The notes beneath the pieces are model-generated. The model searched no databases. It worked only from the letters and a program-made list of their open reading frames with translations, and was not told the origin of the DNA. The position numbers were made by a program, and so were the translations under genes. A DNA stretch of 64,000 bases from Paenibacillus chitinolyticus NBRC 15660 (lineage in GTDB: Bacteria > Bacillota > Bacilli > Paenibacillales > NBRC-103111): positions 334,143 to 398,142 of the forward strand of contig NZ_BBJT01000006.1 of assembly GCF_000739915.1 (NCBI RefSeq). Direction: 5' to 3'. Shown one piece after another: positions 34,145-42,124 of the stretch (its first letter is position 1; the number at the start of each line of letters is the position of its first letter).

Positions 34145-34984
34145 ATGGTATACGCGTTTACGATTCAGCCCGGCATCTACCACGCCTTCGAAGACGAGGC
34201 GGAGCAGATTGAACAATGCAAGGAATGGGGCCTGCTGTCCGGTAAGGCAATCAAGACCAAAGCCTTTTTTTATAAGGGAAACGGACTGAACGTTCCCTGC
34301 ACCATCGTCGGGTACACTGACAAAATGACCGCTGTCATCGAGCTCGACAACAAGCAGCAGCACTGCATCCATCCTTCCTATTTGAAGGAAATGCAGGCGG
34401 CGAATTACGGACAGAGGCAGTGGTCCTCAGGCGAAGCCGCCCCCGAAGCCGATGCTTCGGAAGAGAACGAGCCGGCCGGGAACGTGGAAACCGCGGCGGA
34501 TGAGGCCGTCGAGACTTCGGCAGGTGCCGTGCAGCAAGCGCAGCCTACCGCAGAGCCCGTGCCGGCGCCACAGACGGAGAGCGCAGCCGGGCAAGCCGCT
34601 CCGGCCGATCCCGACAGGCCCGCCGCCGCATCCGAAGCCGTCGATGCGCCTAAAGCGAAGGCCAAGAAAGAAAAAGCGCCCAAGCTTCAGCTTCCGGAAG
34701 GGAAAGTGAAGATGACCGCTAAGGTGCAGGATTTCACGACGGTTCCCAATCATTTTTCCGATAACGACGATGAGGTCATCATTTACGAAAATGTGGCCAT
34801 TGTGGAGCCGGAAACGGATATCGGCACTGCCTGGTCCAGCCATAGCGCGACGCTGAAAAAGCTGGAGCTCGAAGTCGGCGATACAATCACGTTCGAAGCC
34901 AAGATCGTGGCCAAGAAGCTGACGCGCTATCCCGTGCCTTACAAAATCAACAATCCCGCTAAAATCCAGAAAGAGCAGGAGTAG
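34145..34984 (+). CDS. Unknown two-domain cytoplasmic protein with Ala/Pro/Glu linker
   Basis: This 279-residue protein is not recognised. Residues 1-85 form a compact domain (VYAFTIQPGIYHAFEDEAEQ, KAFFYKGNGLNVPCTIVGYT, MTAVIELDNKQQHCIHPSYL). Residues ~90-180 are a low-complexity Ala/Pro/Glu linker. Residues ~185-279 look beta-rich and OB-like (GKVKMTAKVQDFTTVPNHFS, LEVGDTITFEAKIVAKKLT). There is no signal peptide. It follows the kinase by 28 bp, so it may be co-transcribed. The KAKAKKEKAPK stretch is strongly basic. DNA or RNA binding is possible but unproven. Confidence 0.7.
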   Translation: MVYAFTIQPGIYHAFEDEAEQIEQCKEWGLLSGKAIKTKAFFYKGNGLNVPCTIVGYTDKMTAVIELDNKQQHCIHPSYLKEMQAANYGQRQWSSGEAAPEADASEENEPAGNVETAADEAVETSAGAVQQAQPTAEPVPAPQTESAAGQAAPADPDRPAAASEAVDAPKAKAKKEKAPKLQLPEGKVKMTAKVQDFTTVPNHFSDNDDEVIIYENVAIVEPETDIGTAWSSHSATLKKLELEVGDTITFEAKIVAKKLTRYPVPYKINNPAKIQKEQE

Positions 34985-34986
34985 CA

Positions 34987-35042
34987 AACCCGCCGGCTTG
35001 TTGCGGGTTGCATTAGTCCCGGGCCACGGCTTGCTGCGGGTT
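34987..35042 (+). repeat. Short repeats after the two-domain gene
   Basis: CGGCTTGTTGCGGGTT (34994-35009) recurs with one change at 35027-35042, and a third partial copy starts near 35068. The first copy can fold with AACCCGC at 34987-34993 as a weak hairpin without a T tract. Confidence 0.35.
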
Positions 35043-35207
35043 TCGGGTTGTTCCGGATTCGAACGGCGGCTTGTTCTACCCTCTAAGATTTTGTTCCGGG
35101 CCCGCGCAAGCCTTGTAACATGACCCGGGCAGTTTCCCCTTCCCGGTTTCCGCTTTTAGCGCCTCTTTTAACCGAAGGCCGCATAAAGATCCATTCGCCG
35201 TAAAAGG

Positions 35208-35258
35208 CACCGTCCAGACGCACGTTTCCCGTGCTTCCGGACGGTGTCTCTTCTTTTT
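35208..35258 (+). terminator. Strong hairpin and T tract upstream of the cyd region
   Basis: CACCGTCC (35208-35215) pairs with GGACGGTG (35239-35246), with an inner GCACG/CGTGC pair, followed by TCTCTTCTTTTT. It probably ends the transcript of the two-domain gene and insulates the cyd promoter. Confidence 0.75.
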
Positions 35259-35308
35259 GTCAGTCGTCAATATTTTGTCAACCATTCTTCACCGTTTACT
35301 CACAGGTA

Positions 35309-35326
35309 TTGTGAAAATAATCACAG
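35309..35326. promoter_or_regulatory. Rex/FNR-type operator upstream of cydA
   Basis: TTGTGAAAATAATCACAG contains TGTGA-N6-TCACA, the spacing shared by Rex and FNR/CRP sites. An AT-rich -10-like TAAAAT follows at 35341-35346. Control of cyd genes by Rex or FNR is established in Bacillus relatives. Which protein binds here cannot be decided from the sequence. Confidence 0.55.
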
Positions 35327-35414
35327 CTAAGTGTGTAAGATAAAATTAGAAGCATTTGGTTTGAGTCTTCTAAGATCTCATCGTTTTACAATCATTTCCC
35401 GGGGCGGTGAAAGT

Positions 35415-35513
35415 ATGAAACCGTTTAAACGTCAGGAGAGACGGCTGATGATTCTCATGTTCGTCGTGGCCGCCGTTATGCTGCTTTCCTTTCTGCGCAG
35501 GTTGTTTGCATAA
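35415..35513 (+). CDS. Small single-pass membrane protein (32 residues) before cydA
   Basis: ATG 35415 follows GGGGCGGTGA. The product has a basic N-terminus (MKPFKRQERR), one hydrophobic helix of ~17 residues (LMILMFVVAAVMLLSF) and a basic end (LRRLFA). It lies between the Rex/FNR-type site and cydA, on the same strand. It could be an accessory small subunit or simply a leader peptide. I do not recognise a family. Confidence 0.45.
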   Translation: MKPFKRQERRLMILMFVVAAVMLLSFLRRLFA

Positions 35514-35514
35514 G

Positions 35515-35541
35515 CCTGCATGAGCCTGCATACACCTGCAT
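35515..35541 (+). repeat. Three 10-bp direct repeats before cydA
   Basis: CCTGCAT begins at 35515, 35525 and 35535, an exact 10-bp period, immediately after the small ORF and about 40 bp before the cydA start. The function is unknown. Confidence 0.6.
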
Positions 35542-35581
35542 GTACCCGAAACAAGAACATTCCAGGGGGAGTTGATGCACC

Positions 35582-36937
35582 GTGTTTCATTATGATCCTG
35601 TGCTGTACAGCCGCATACTCACCGAAGTCACGCTCGCGTTCCACATTATTTTCGCCACGATCGGTGTCGGCGTTCCGGTGATGATCGCTCTGGCCGAATG
35701 GACGGGCATCCGCAAGAACGACCGGTACTACACACTGCTGGCCCGCCGCTGGGCGCGCGGCTTCGTCATTACGGTCGCCATCGGCGTTGTGACCGGAACG
35801 GCCATCGGCCTTCAGCTCAGCCTGCTGTGGCCGAGCTTTATGGAAATCGCCGGGCAGGCCATCGCGCTGCCCCTGTTTATGGAGACGTTCGCGTTCTTCG
35901 TCGAAGCGATTTTCCTCGGCATTTATTTGTATACCTGGGACCGGTTCAAGCCGAAGCGGCATCTGATGCTGCTCATCCCGGTCGCCATCGGTTCTTCCGC
36001 CTCGGCCTTTTTTATTACGACCGTAAACGCGTTTATGAACACGCCGCAAGGCTTTACGCTTGAAAACGGCAAAATCACGAACGTGGACCCAATCGCGGCC
36101 ATGTTCAACCCGGCGACGCCCACGAAAGTTTCGCACGTCCTCGCTTCGGCTTACATGACGTGCGCGTTCATTCTCGCGGCCATAGCGGCCTTCTCGCTGC
36201 TGCGTCGCAAAGGAGACCGGCTTTACGCCAAGAAAGCACTCAAGCTTACGCTAACCGCAGGTCTCGTGTTCGCGCTGGCAACGGCCGCGATCGGCGACCT
36301 CTCGGGCAAGTTCCTGGCGGCGTATCAGCCCGAGAAGCTGGCGGCGGCCGAATGGCATTTCGAGACGCAGACCAAAGCTCCGCTGGTGTTCGGCGGAATT
36401 TTGACAGAGGACAAAGAAATCAAATACGGGCTGAAAATCCCGTACGCCCTGAGCATCCTCGCCGGCGGCACCCCCGGCTTTGAAGTCAAAGGGCTGGATC
36501 AGATTCCCGATGAGCTGGAGCCTCCTCTCTATGTGCACTACTTCTTCGACGGCATGGTCACCGTCGGCATGTTCACCATCGTGATCGCGGCTCTCTATCT
36601 GTGGCTCAGCCGCAGCAAACGCGCCTCGAAGCCGGCTCCACGCTGGCTGCTCCGGGTGATCGTCGCCTGCGGACCGCTCTCCATGCTCGGCATCTGGCTC
36701 GGCTGGTTCTATGCCGAGGTTGGCCGGCAGCCGTGGATTCTCCGCGGCTACATGAAAGTGGCCGAAGCCGCCACGACGTCGGCCCATGTGGACACGATGC
36801 TGCTCCTGTTCTGTCTGCTGTATCTCGTCCTGGGTCTGACCGCGATAAAAGTGCTGTCCAAGCTGTTCAAAAACAACGACGTTGCGGATGAATTGATCGC
36901 ATTCGGCGTTTTCGAGAAAAGGGGGCCCCTGGAATGA
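35582..36937 (+). CDS. cydA: Cytochrome bd menaquinol oxidase subunit I
   Basis: This 451-residue polytopic protein has H21 in AFHIIFATIG, the expected heme ligand, and acidic residues of the proton/heme d region in PLFMETFAFFVEAIFLGIYL. A further histidine lies in KVSHVLASAYMTCAF, and a GRQPW motif is present. The Q-loop is short, as in Bacillota enzymes. The GTG start follows GGGGGAG by 11 nt. It oxidises menaquinol and reduces oxygen with high affinity. It overlaps cydB by 4 nt. Confidence 0.95.
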   Translation: MFHYDPVLYSRILTEVTLAFHIIFATIGVGVPVMIALAEWTGIRKNDRYYTLLARRWARGFVITVAIGVVTGTAIGLQLSLLWPSFMEIAGQAIALPLFMETFAFFVEAIFLGIYLYTWDRFKPKRHLMLLIPVAIGSSASAFFITTVNAFMNTPQGFTLENGKITNVDPIAAMFNPATPTKVSHVLASAYMTCAFILAAIAAFSLLRRKGDRLYAKKALKLTLTAGLVFALATAAIGDLSGKFLAAYQPEKLAAAEWHFETQTKAPLVFGGILTEDKEIKYGLKIPYALSILAGGTPGFEVKGLDQIPDELEPPLYVHYFFDGMVTVGMFTIVIAALYLWLSRSKRASKPAPRWLLRVIVACGPLSMLGIWLGWFYAEVGRQPWILRGYMKVAEAATTSAHVDTMLLLFCLLYLVLGLTAIKVLSKLFKNNDVADELIAFGVFEKRGPLE

Positions 36938-37959
36938 ATCTGGAGCTGCTCGGCATTACCGTTCTGTGGGTGTTTCTGTTCGGCTACCTGATCGTGGCTT
37001 CCATTGACTTCGGAGCCGGTTTTTTCAGCTACTATTCCGTCGTTACGGGCAGCAAAAATATCACGCACCGCATCATCGAGCGCTATCTTTCTCCCGTCTG
37101 GGAAGTCACCAATGTGTTTCTTGTCTTCTTCTACATCGGCCTGGTCGGATTCTTTCCGGAAACCGCCCGCTATTATGGCACGGCGCTGCTCGTCCCGGGG
37201 TCCCTGGCGCTCATTCTTCTCGCTTTGCGGGGCTCCTACTACGCGTTCAGCACCTACGGGTCCAAAGACAACCAGTGGTACATGCTGATCTACGGAGCTA
37301 CCGGCCTGCTGATCCCGGCTGCTTTATCGACCGTGCTGGCCATTTCGGAAGGCGGCCTGATCGTGGAGACCGCGGGCCAAATCACGTTGGATTGGAGCGC
37401 CCTCCTGGGCAGCGTCTATACCTGGTCGGTCGTGCTGCTCGCAATCGTCAGCGTGCTGTACATCTCCGCCATGTTCCTGGCCTACTATGCGCATAAGGCG
37501 AAGGATGAGGCCGCTTTTGAAATCGTTCGCGGGTATGCGCTTGTCTGGAGCGTCCCGACCATTCTGGCCAGCGTACTCGTCTTTTTCGCGATCTCCCGGC
37601 ATAACCCCGAACATTTCACCAAAATGCTCGATCTCGCCTGGATGTTCGTCGTCTCGTTCCTCTGCTTCCTGATTGCCGTCTACGCCGTCTGGAAAAAAAG
37701 ACATTTGGGCCTCGGCTTCACCTTCGTCCTGCTTCAGTTCGCCTTTGCTTTTTTCGGGTACGGGGCCTCCCATCTGCCTTATATTTTGTATCCGTACATC
37801 ACGATTCATGAAAATTTCACCAATCCCGCCATGGGCACGGCGCTTATTATCGCTTTTATCGCCGGCCTGCTGATCCTCATTCCTTCGCTTGTTCTGCTGA
37901 TGAGACTGTTCCTGTTTGATGCGGGCTATGTTCAAGGAAACCGGGATAAGAAAGGATGA
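36934..37959 (+). CDS. cydB: Cytochrome bd oxidase subunit II (YthB type)
   Basis: This 341-residue protein has about eight to nine membrane helices. The N-terminal FGYLIVASIDFGAGFFSYY and LSPVWEVTNVFLVFFYIGLV are typical of the Bacillus YthB/Geobacillus bd-type second subunit rather than E. coli CydB. It pairs with CydA in the heterodimer. It starts at an ATGA overlap with cydA and is followed 7 bp later by the small cydS-like ORF. Confidence 0.93.
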   Translation: MNLELLGITVLWVFLFGYLIVASIDFGAGFFSYYSVVTGSKNITHRIIERYLSPVWEVTNVFLVFFYIGLVGFFPETARYYGTALLVPGSLALILLALRGSYYAFSTYGSKDNQWYMLIYGATGLLIPAALSTVLAISEGGLIVETAGQITLDWSALLGSVYTWSVVLLAIVSVLYISAMFLAYYAHKAKDEAAFEIVRGYALVWSVPTILASVLVFFAISRHNPEHFTKMLDLAWMFVVSFLCFLIAVYAVWKKRHLGLGFTFVLLQFAFAFFGYGASHLPYILYPYITIHENFTNPAMGTALIIAFIAGLLILIPSLVLLMRLFLFDAGYVQGNRDKKG

Positions 37960-37966
37960 TGCTGCC

Positions 37967-38101
37967 GTGGAACATTTTATGATCATGTATGCTCCTCCGA
38001 TTGTCGTTGCGGTCTCGCTGCTCTTCTTGTTTCTATGGGCGCCCCGCGCCAAAGATGTTACGGACGAGCCGGAAAGCGATCGTCAGCGGCGTATGCGCTG
38101 A
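37967..38101 (+). CDS. cydS: Cytochrome bd oxidase small subunit, CydS type
   Basis: A GTG at 37967 behind AAAGGATGATG opens a 44-residue ORF with one membrane helix. The N-terminus MEHFMIMYAPPIVVAVSLL matches my recollection of Geobacillus CydS, a small subunit that sits on CydA near heme b558 (pattern FLIMYAPxIVV). A charged, probably cytoplasmic tail follows (APRAKDVTDEPESDRQRR). It lies 7 bp after cydB and before the terminator, so it is the third gene of the operon. It is easy to miss because of its size and GTG start. Confidence 0.8.
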   Translation: MEHFMIMYAPPIVVAVSLLFLFLWAPRAKDVTDEPESDRQRRMR

Positions 38102-38158
38102 ACCTTTTCTGCTCCAGCCGTGCCGATTAGCCAACTCATTCTTATCACTAGCGAAAAG

Positions 38159-38192
38159 AAAGGCGATTCCCATAAGAGAATCGCCTTTTTTA
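38159..38192 (+). terminator. Terminator of the cyd operon
   Basis: AAAGGCGATTC (38159-38169) pairs with GAATCGCCTTT (38178-38188), followed by further T residues. Confidence 0.88.
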
Positions 38193-38282
38193 TTTTACCT
38201 GCCGCTTACATGGTGATAATTTGCAGAAAACGATCATAAACTAGTATGTAAGAATAGATTCCCGGAAGGAGGTGCCGACTCT

Positions 38283-38348
38283 ATGTACTACGAAGAAGAT
38301 CGCGAACCGTTTGAAGACGACGCAGCCGATGACGAGAAGGAAGGATAA
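38283..38348 (+). CDS. Possible 21-residue acidic peptide
   Basis: ATG 38283 follows a near-ideal AAGGAGGTG ribosome site at 38266-38274. The product begins MYYEEDREPFEDD and about half of its residues are Asp or Glu. TTGCAG (38221) and TATGTA (38245) could be a weak promoter with 18-bp spacing. No family is recognised. The strong ribosome site is the main reason to list it. Confidence 0.35.
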   Translation: MYYEEDREPFEDDAADDEKEG

Positions 38349-38438
38349 GTAACCCTCGAGAAGCCCCATGAATGTGCCCCCATATCTTCTGTCCGTTCTC
38401 TCCTCTTTGATTGTGCGTAACTCTTCCTCCCAGACGGC

Positions 38439-38473
38439 AAAAAAGCCCGTTCTCCGCTAACGGAAACGAGCTT
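38439..38473 (-). terminator. Terminator of the Gfo/Idh/MocA gene
   Basis: AAGCCCGTTCTCCG (38443-38456) and CGGAAACGAGCTT (38461-38473) pair with mismatches. The flanking T tract on the minus strand is at 38444-38439. Confidence 0.7.
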
Positions 38474-38517
38474 ATTTTTGTTTATGCTTTTTTGCTTTAA
38501 GCGGACTGCGGCCGCCC

Positions 38518-39609
38518 TTACTTCTCTTCGTTCAGGTAAACCGCTTTGCCGGTTTTCGCCGATTCGTAGATCGCTTCGAGAATCTCCGATACGACAAGCG
38601 CCTGTTCCGGCGTGACGACCGGATCTTTGTCGTTTTCGATCGCGTCGATCCACATGCGCATCTCCAGATCGGGCGCGTTCTCGGAAGCACCCTCGTAGAA
38701 GGCTACGCCGCCGCTGGAAAGCTCGATATTCTGCGTGTACAGACGGCTGTTCTTCTCGCCGTTGATGCGCAGGCCGTCCTTCATGTCGGCTCCGCCCTCG
38801 GTACCGCTCAACGTACATTTCGCTTCGTCGACTTCAAGCGTGTTCAGCGCCCAGCTCGATTCCAGAATGATCGTCGCGCCGTTTTCCATCGTGATCATGC
38901 CGAAAGCGGAATCTTCCACCGTGAACTTCGCCGGGTCCCAAGGTCCCCACGCATTCGCCGCGTTAGCCCGGTGAGAGAGCTTGTGGTACGAGGTGCCGAG
39001 CACAACCTTCGGTTTGTAGTTGTCCATCATCCACAACGTAAGGTCGAGCGCGTGAGTCCCGATATCGATCAGCGGGCCTCCGCCCTGCTTTTCTTCATCC
39101 AGGAATACGCCCCAAGTCGGAACGGCCCGGCGGCGGATAGCGTGCGCTTTGGCGAAGTAAACTTCCCCAAGCTCGCCGTCTTCGCAAAGCTTTTTCAAAT
39201 ACTGGGAATCGGAGCGGAAACGGTTGTTATATCCGATCGTCAGTTTCTTGCCGGTCCGTTTGGCGGCGTCCACCATGCGGCGGGCGTCCACGGACGTTTT
39301 AGCCATCGGCTTTTCACACATGACGTGTTTGCCGGCTTCCAGTGCATCGATGGTAATGTCCGCGTGAGAATCGTTCGGTGTGCAGACATGAACTATATCA
39401 AGGGAGGAATCTTTCAGCAGTTCACGGTAATCTTGGTAAACGCAAGCATCGCCGGAACCGTATTGTTCCTTGGCTTTTTCCGCCCGTTCGATGACAATAT
39501 CGCAGAATGCGACCAATTCAACGTTAGGCAGTTTCGCCAGACTCGGCAGGTGTTTGCCGTTTGCAATCCCTCCGCATCCGATAATTCCGATCCGGTACTT
39601 TTGTGACAT
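38518..39609 (-). CDS. Gfo/Idh/MocA-family oxidoreductase
   Basis: This 363-residue NAD(P)-dependent sugar or inositol dehydrogenase-like protein has the Rossmann motif GIIGCGGIANGKHLPSL, the C-x-P segment VCTPNDSHADITIDALEAGK and the family EKP motif in VMCEKPMAKTSVDARRM. The catalytic-type GPLIDIGTHALDLTLWMMD supplies the D-x3-H pair. The start is the ATG at 39609, preceded by GGAGGAAC. It is divergent from an AraC regulator, which probably controls it. The substrate is not known. Confidence 0.93.
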   Translation of the reverse strand: MSQKYRIGIIGCGGIANGKHLPSLAKLPNVELVAFCDIVIERAEKAKEQYGSGDACVYQDYRELLKDSSLDIVHVCTPNDSHADITIDALEAGKHVMCEKPMAKTSVDARRMVDAAKRTGKKLTIGYNNRFRSDSQYLKKLCEDGELGEVYFAKAHAIRRRAVPTWGVFLDEEKQGGGPLIDIGTHALDLTLWMMDNYKPKVVLGTSYHKLSHRANAANAWGPWDPAKFTVEDSAFGMITMENGATIILESSWALNTLEVDEAKCTLSGTEGGADMKDGLRINGEKNSRLYTQNIELSSGGVAFYEGASENAPDLEMRMWIDAIENDKDPVVTPEQALVVSEILEAIYESAKTGKAVYLNEEK

Positions 39610-39784
39610 TGCAGTTCCTCCTTCAAATGGTAAGCATGGGTATGTAACTAACAATCAGACAGGATGGCGGCAAAATGTACGCGCGTTCTAAAATTTAGCG
39701 GCTTCCCCTGCCTGCTCGATCGTACTACAATAAAGTATAGAAGATACCTCGCCAAAATAAAATCACAGATATGGCGATACTTAT

Positions 39785-40684
39785 ATGCGATTTTGTCATT
39801 CGGGGGCAGAGCTGGTGGAAATCTATAACGAACAGATTAATTATGAAAACCCTTTTTTGTCCATGCGGGTCTTTCAAGCCCGTCGGGACGACGAGCGGAC
39901 AAGTCCGTGGCATTACCACAAGGAAGTCGAAATGCTCGCCATTGTCGAAGGAGAACTCGACGTTTACCTTGAAAATGAAAGAGTGAACCTGACAGCCGGA
40001 GACGTCGTCCTCATCGGTTCCTCCGAGCTCCACCGGGACCGTTCGTCGGCAGACACCACACTCGTCTACTATGTGTTCCAGTTCGACCTGGAGCATTATT
40101 TTGACGAAAGCGGGATCGCTTATTTGCGTTATTTTTCAGAGACCCAGTCCGCGCTAAGCAAGCTGAATTATATTTTCCGGGAAAATCCCGCTATCCGCGA
40201 CGAAGTATTCGCTTGCATCCGCAATATTTACACCGAGTACACCGGCAAAAAAGTCGGTTATGAAATCGCCATCTCCATCCTCGTGAAACAGATCGTGCTC
40301 TCTCTGCTCCGCAGCGACGAGAAGCGCCTGCTCGATTACGGCAACAGCGCCGATCTGATCCGCTTGAAGCCGGTTTTCGAGTACATCGACCGGAATATCG
40401 ACGGCAAGGTTTACGTGGATGAAGCCAGCAAAGCGGCCAACATTTCCTACTACTATTTTGTGAAATATTTCAAAAAAGTACTCGGCATTTCTTTCCTCGA
40501 TTACGTGAATTTCAAGAAAATCAAAAAAGCCGAGAAAATCCTGCTGACTCAGGACATAAGTGTCGCCCAGGTCGGCGAACAGATCGGCATGCCGAACATG
40601 GCTCATTTCTACAAAACCTTCAAAAAGATCAACCACTGCTCGCCCCATGAGTTCCGTAAAAAAATGCTGGAATGGAACCGGTAA
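39785..40684 (+). CDS. AraC-family transcriptional regulator with cupin domain
   Basis: The N-terminal ~130 residues are a cupin sensor (SPWHYHKEVEMLAIVEGELD, VNLTAGDVVLIGSSELHR). The C-terminal ~100 residues hold two helix-turn-helices (VDEASKAANISYYYFVKYFK, ISVAQVGEQIGMPNMAHFYK). AraC/cupin regulators usually sense sugars and activate a neighbouring catabolic gene, here the divergent oxidoreductase 175 bp away. A GTG a few codons downstream is an alternative start. Confidence 0.93.
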   Translation: MRFCHSGAELVEIYNEQINYENPFLSMRVFQARRDDERTSPWHYHKEVEMLAIVEGELDVYLENERVNLTAGDVVLIGSSELHRDRSSADTTLVYYVFQFDLEHYFDESGIAYLRYFSETQSALSKLNYIFRENPAIRDEVFACIRNIYTEYTGKKVGYEIAISILVKQIVLSLLRSDEKRLLDYGNSADLIRLKPVFEYIDRNIDGKVYVDEASKAANISYYYFVKYFKKVLGISFLDYVNFKKIKKAEKILLTQDISVAQVGEQIGMPNMAHFYKTFKKINHCSPHEFRKKMLEWNR

Positions 40685-40739
40685 GGGCGGATTTTTCCGT
40701 ACCGCCCTAAGCGCGCAGTGCTCGGCGTCACATGACGGT

Positions 40740-41075
40740 GGTCAATCACATGCTGGTCTTTCGCCGCAAAGGCCTTCCGCACCGTGTCTGGGTGGGTGCC
40801 GGTCCTCCACCTCCCGGCTGCGTATGCGAAATCGCGCGCGCTCCGGCGCAGCAGCGGCCTTGCGCACTGTGCCCGGATGGCCGCATGCTGGTCCGCCACC
40901 TCCCGGCTGCGTACGCGGATCGGCATGCACCCCGCAGCAGCGGCCTTGCGCACCGTGTCTGGGTGGGTGGGTGCCGGTCCGCCACCTCCCGGCTGCGTAT
41001 GCGGATCAGCACGTACTCCAGCGCAGCAGAGACCTTGCGCACCATGCCTGGATCGGCGCTTGCCGGTCGGGCTTC
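40740..41075. repeat. Non-coding tandem repeat of about 86-89 bp
   Basis: The core CACCTCCCGGCTGCGTA recurs at 40808, 40897 and 40983, spaced 89 and 86 bp. Between cores are shared blocks such as GCGGCCTTGCGCACNGTG and GTCTGGGTGGGTG. A fourth, degenerate unit runs to about 41075. No plausible gene covers 40685-41277; open frames there are by-products of high GC. Confidence 0.75.
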
Positions 41076-41120
41076 GCCCGGGGAAGCGGCACCGCCGCCC
41101 TATAGCGCCGCAAGCAACCG

Positions 41121-41158
41121 AAGAAAAGGCAGGCCCCCATCGGGACCTGCCTTTTCTT
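41121..41158. terminator. Bidirectional terminator downstream of phoP
   Basis: AAGAAAAGGCAGG (41121-41133) pairs with CCTGCCTTTTCTT (41146-41158), with an inner CCC/GGG pair. It lies about 120 bp beyond the phoP stop; 41160-41277 holds nothing else recognised. Confidence 0.85.
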
Positions 41159-41277
41159 CTTGCTGCGCCGGCACGCGGAACAGCCCCGGCAGCAGCCCGG
41201 GGCTTTCCGTATCGGCCCCGCAGCCGCCTGCGCGGCGCGATCTCAAGACCGGCGGCACTGAGCAGCGCCGGTCCCGT

Positions 41278-41997
41278 CTACACCTTGCGGCCCTGATGGG
41301 CAACGAGCTTGTACCCCACGCCGCGGATGGATTCGATCTGAACCGACTGCTGGTTCATCTCCAGCTTCTTGCGAAGCGAGCTTACATGAACATCCACCGT
41401 CCGCTGGCCTCCGATATAATCGAAGCCCCAGACGATGTTCATCAGGTCATCCCGCGTAATCACGACTCCGGGGCGCTGCACGAGATAAAGCAGCACCTCG
41501 AACTCCTTCGGGCGCAGCGGGATGGATTCCTCCCCGAGATAGACTTCGTACTTCTCGGGGAAGATTTGCAGATCGCCGACCGCAATCACCTTGTCGGTCG
41601 ATTTCTTGCCTTCGCCGCCGGGCTCGTCCGCCTGCGTGCGGCGCAGAACCGCCGCCACCCGCGCCAGAAGCTCGGCGACGCCGAACGGCTTCGTAATGTA
41701 GTCGTCCGCGCCGTGCTTCAGTCCCTGCACGACTTCTTCCTCGGCGTTACGGGCCGTCAGAATGACCACCGGCGTCGCATTGCCCTTCTGCCGCAGTTTG
41801 GACAGCACCTCAAACCCATTCAACCCCGGAAGCATAATGTCCAGGATGATCAGATCGTACGGCTGCTGCATAGCCGCCTGCAAACCGTCTCCCCCGTGAT
41901 CCACGACTTTCGTTTCGTAACCTTCCTGAGTCAAATTATAAGAGAGCAGCCTCGCTAACGTAGGCTCGTCCTCGATAACCAAAATTTTTTGTGACAT
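41278..41997 (-). CDS. phoP: Phosphate-regulon response regulator PhoP
   Basis: This 239-residue OmpR-family regulator has phosphoacceptor D53 in LIILDIMLPGLNG and switch residues in VVILTARNAEEE and YITKPFG. The winged-helix domain reads IPLRPKEFEVLLYLVQRPGV and RTVDVHVSSLRKKLE. It is close to Bacillus PhoP in length and sequence (GDLQIFPEKYEVYLGEE versus the Bacillus GDLKILPDHYEAYF segment). ATG 41997 is chosen, with GGGGGA upstream; the frame also opens at a GTG at 42009. It lies downstream of phoR, opposite to the Bacillus order, and has its own PhoP-box promoter. Confidence 0.9.
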   Translation of the reverse strand: MSQKILVIEDEPTLARLLSYNLTQEGYETKVVDHGGDGLQAAMQQPYDLIILDIMLPGLNGFEVLSKLRQKGNATPVVILTARNAEEEVVQGLKHGADDYITKPFGVAELLARVAAVLRRTQADEPGGEGKKSTDKVIAVGDLQIFPEKYEVYLGEESIPLRPKEFEVLLYLVQRPGVVITRDDLMNIVWGFDYIGGQRTVDVHVSSLRKKLEMNQQSVQIESIRGVGYKLVAHQGRKV

Positions 41998-42041
41998 CGT
42001 GTCCCCCACGCTTGAACGTCTTATACTACTATCTTAAGTTT

Positions 42042-42095
42042 ATCATAGCAGTGGAATGTAAATCGAATGTAAATAAAATATTAACGCCGCGTAAA
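42042..42095 (-). promoter_or_regulatory. Four PhoP boxes and -10 element of phoP
   Basis: On the minus strand four hexamers start every 11 bp: TTTACG, TTAATA, TTTACA and TTTACA (plus-strand positions 42090-42095, 42079-42084, 42068-42073 and 42057-42062). TATGAT lies at 42047-42042, 9 bp further downstream. The 11-bp periodic TTAACA-like array is the known PhoP-binding pattern in Bacillus. This implies autoregulation of phoP. Confidence 0.75.
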
Positions 42096-42124
42096 CTTGT
42101 CCGAAAAATGAAACTTCTCCGTCG

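Noticed and set aside
35040..35080. Possible tRNA (GATTCGAAC-like segment)
   Set aside because: No acceptor stem or cloverleaf can be built around it.
40740..41075. CRISPR array or transposon ends at the GC-rich repeat
   Set aside because: Units are 86-89 bp, diverged throughout, without a constant repeat/variable spacer pattern or a transposase nearby.
40732..41958. 408-codon plus-strand open frame
   Set aside because: Its second half is the antisense of phoP and its first half runs through the non-coding tandem repeat; no ribosome site or family.
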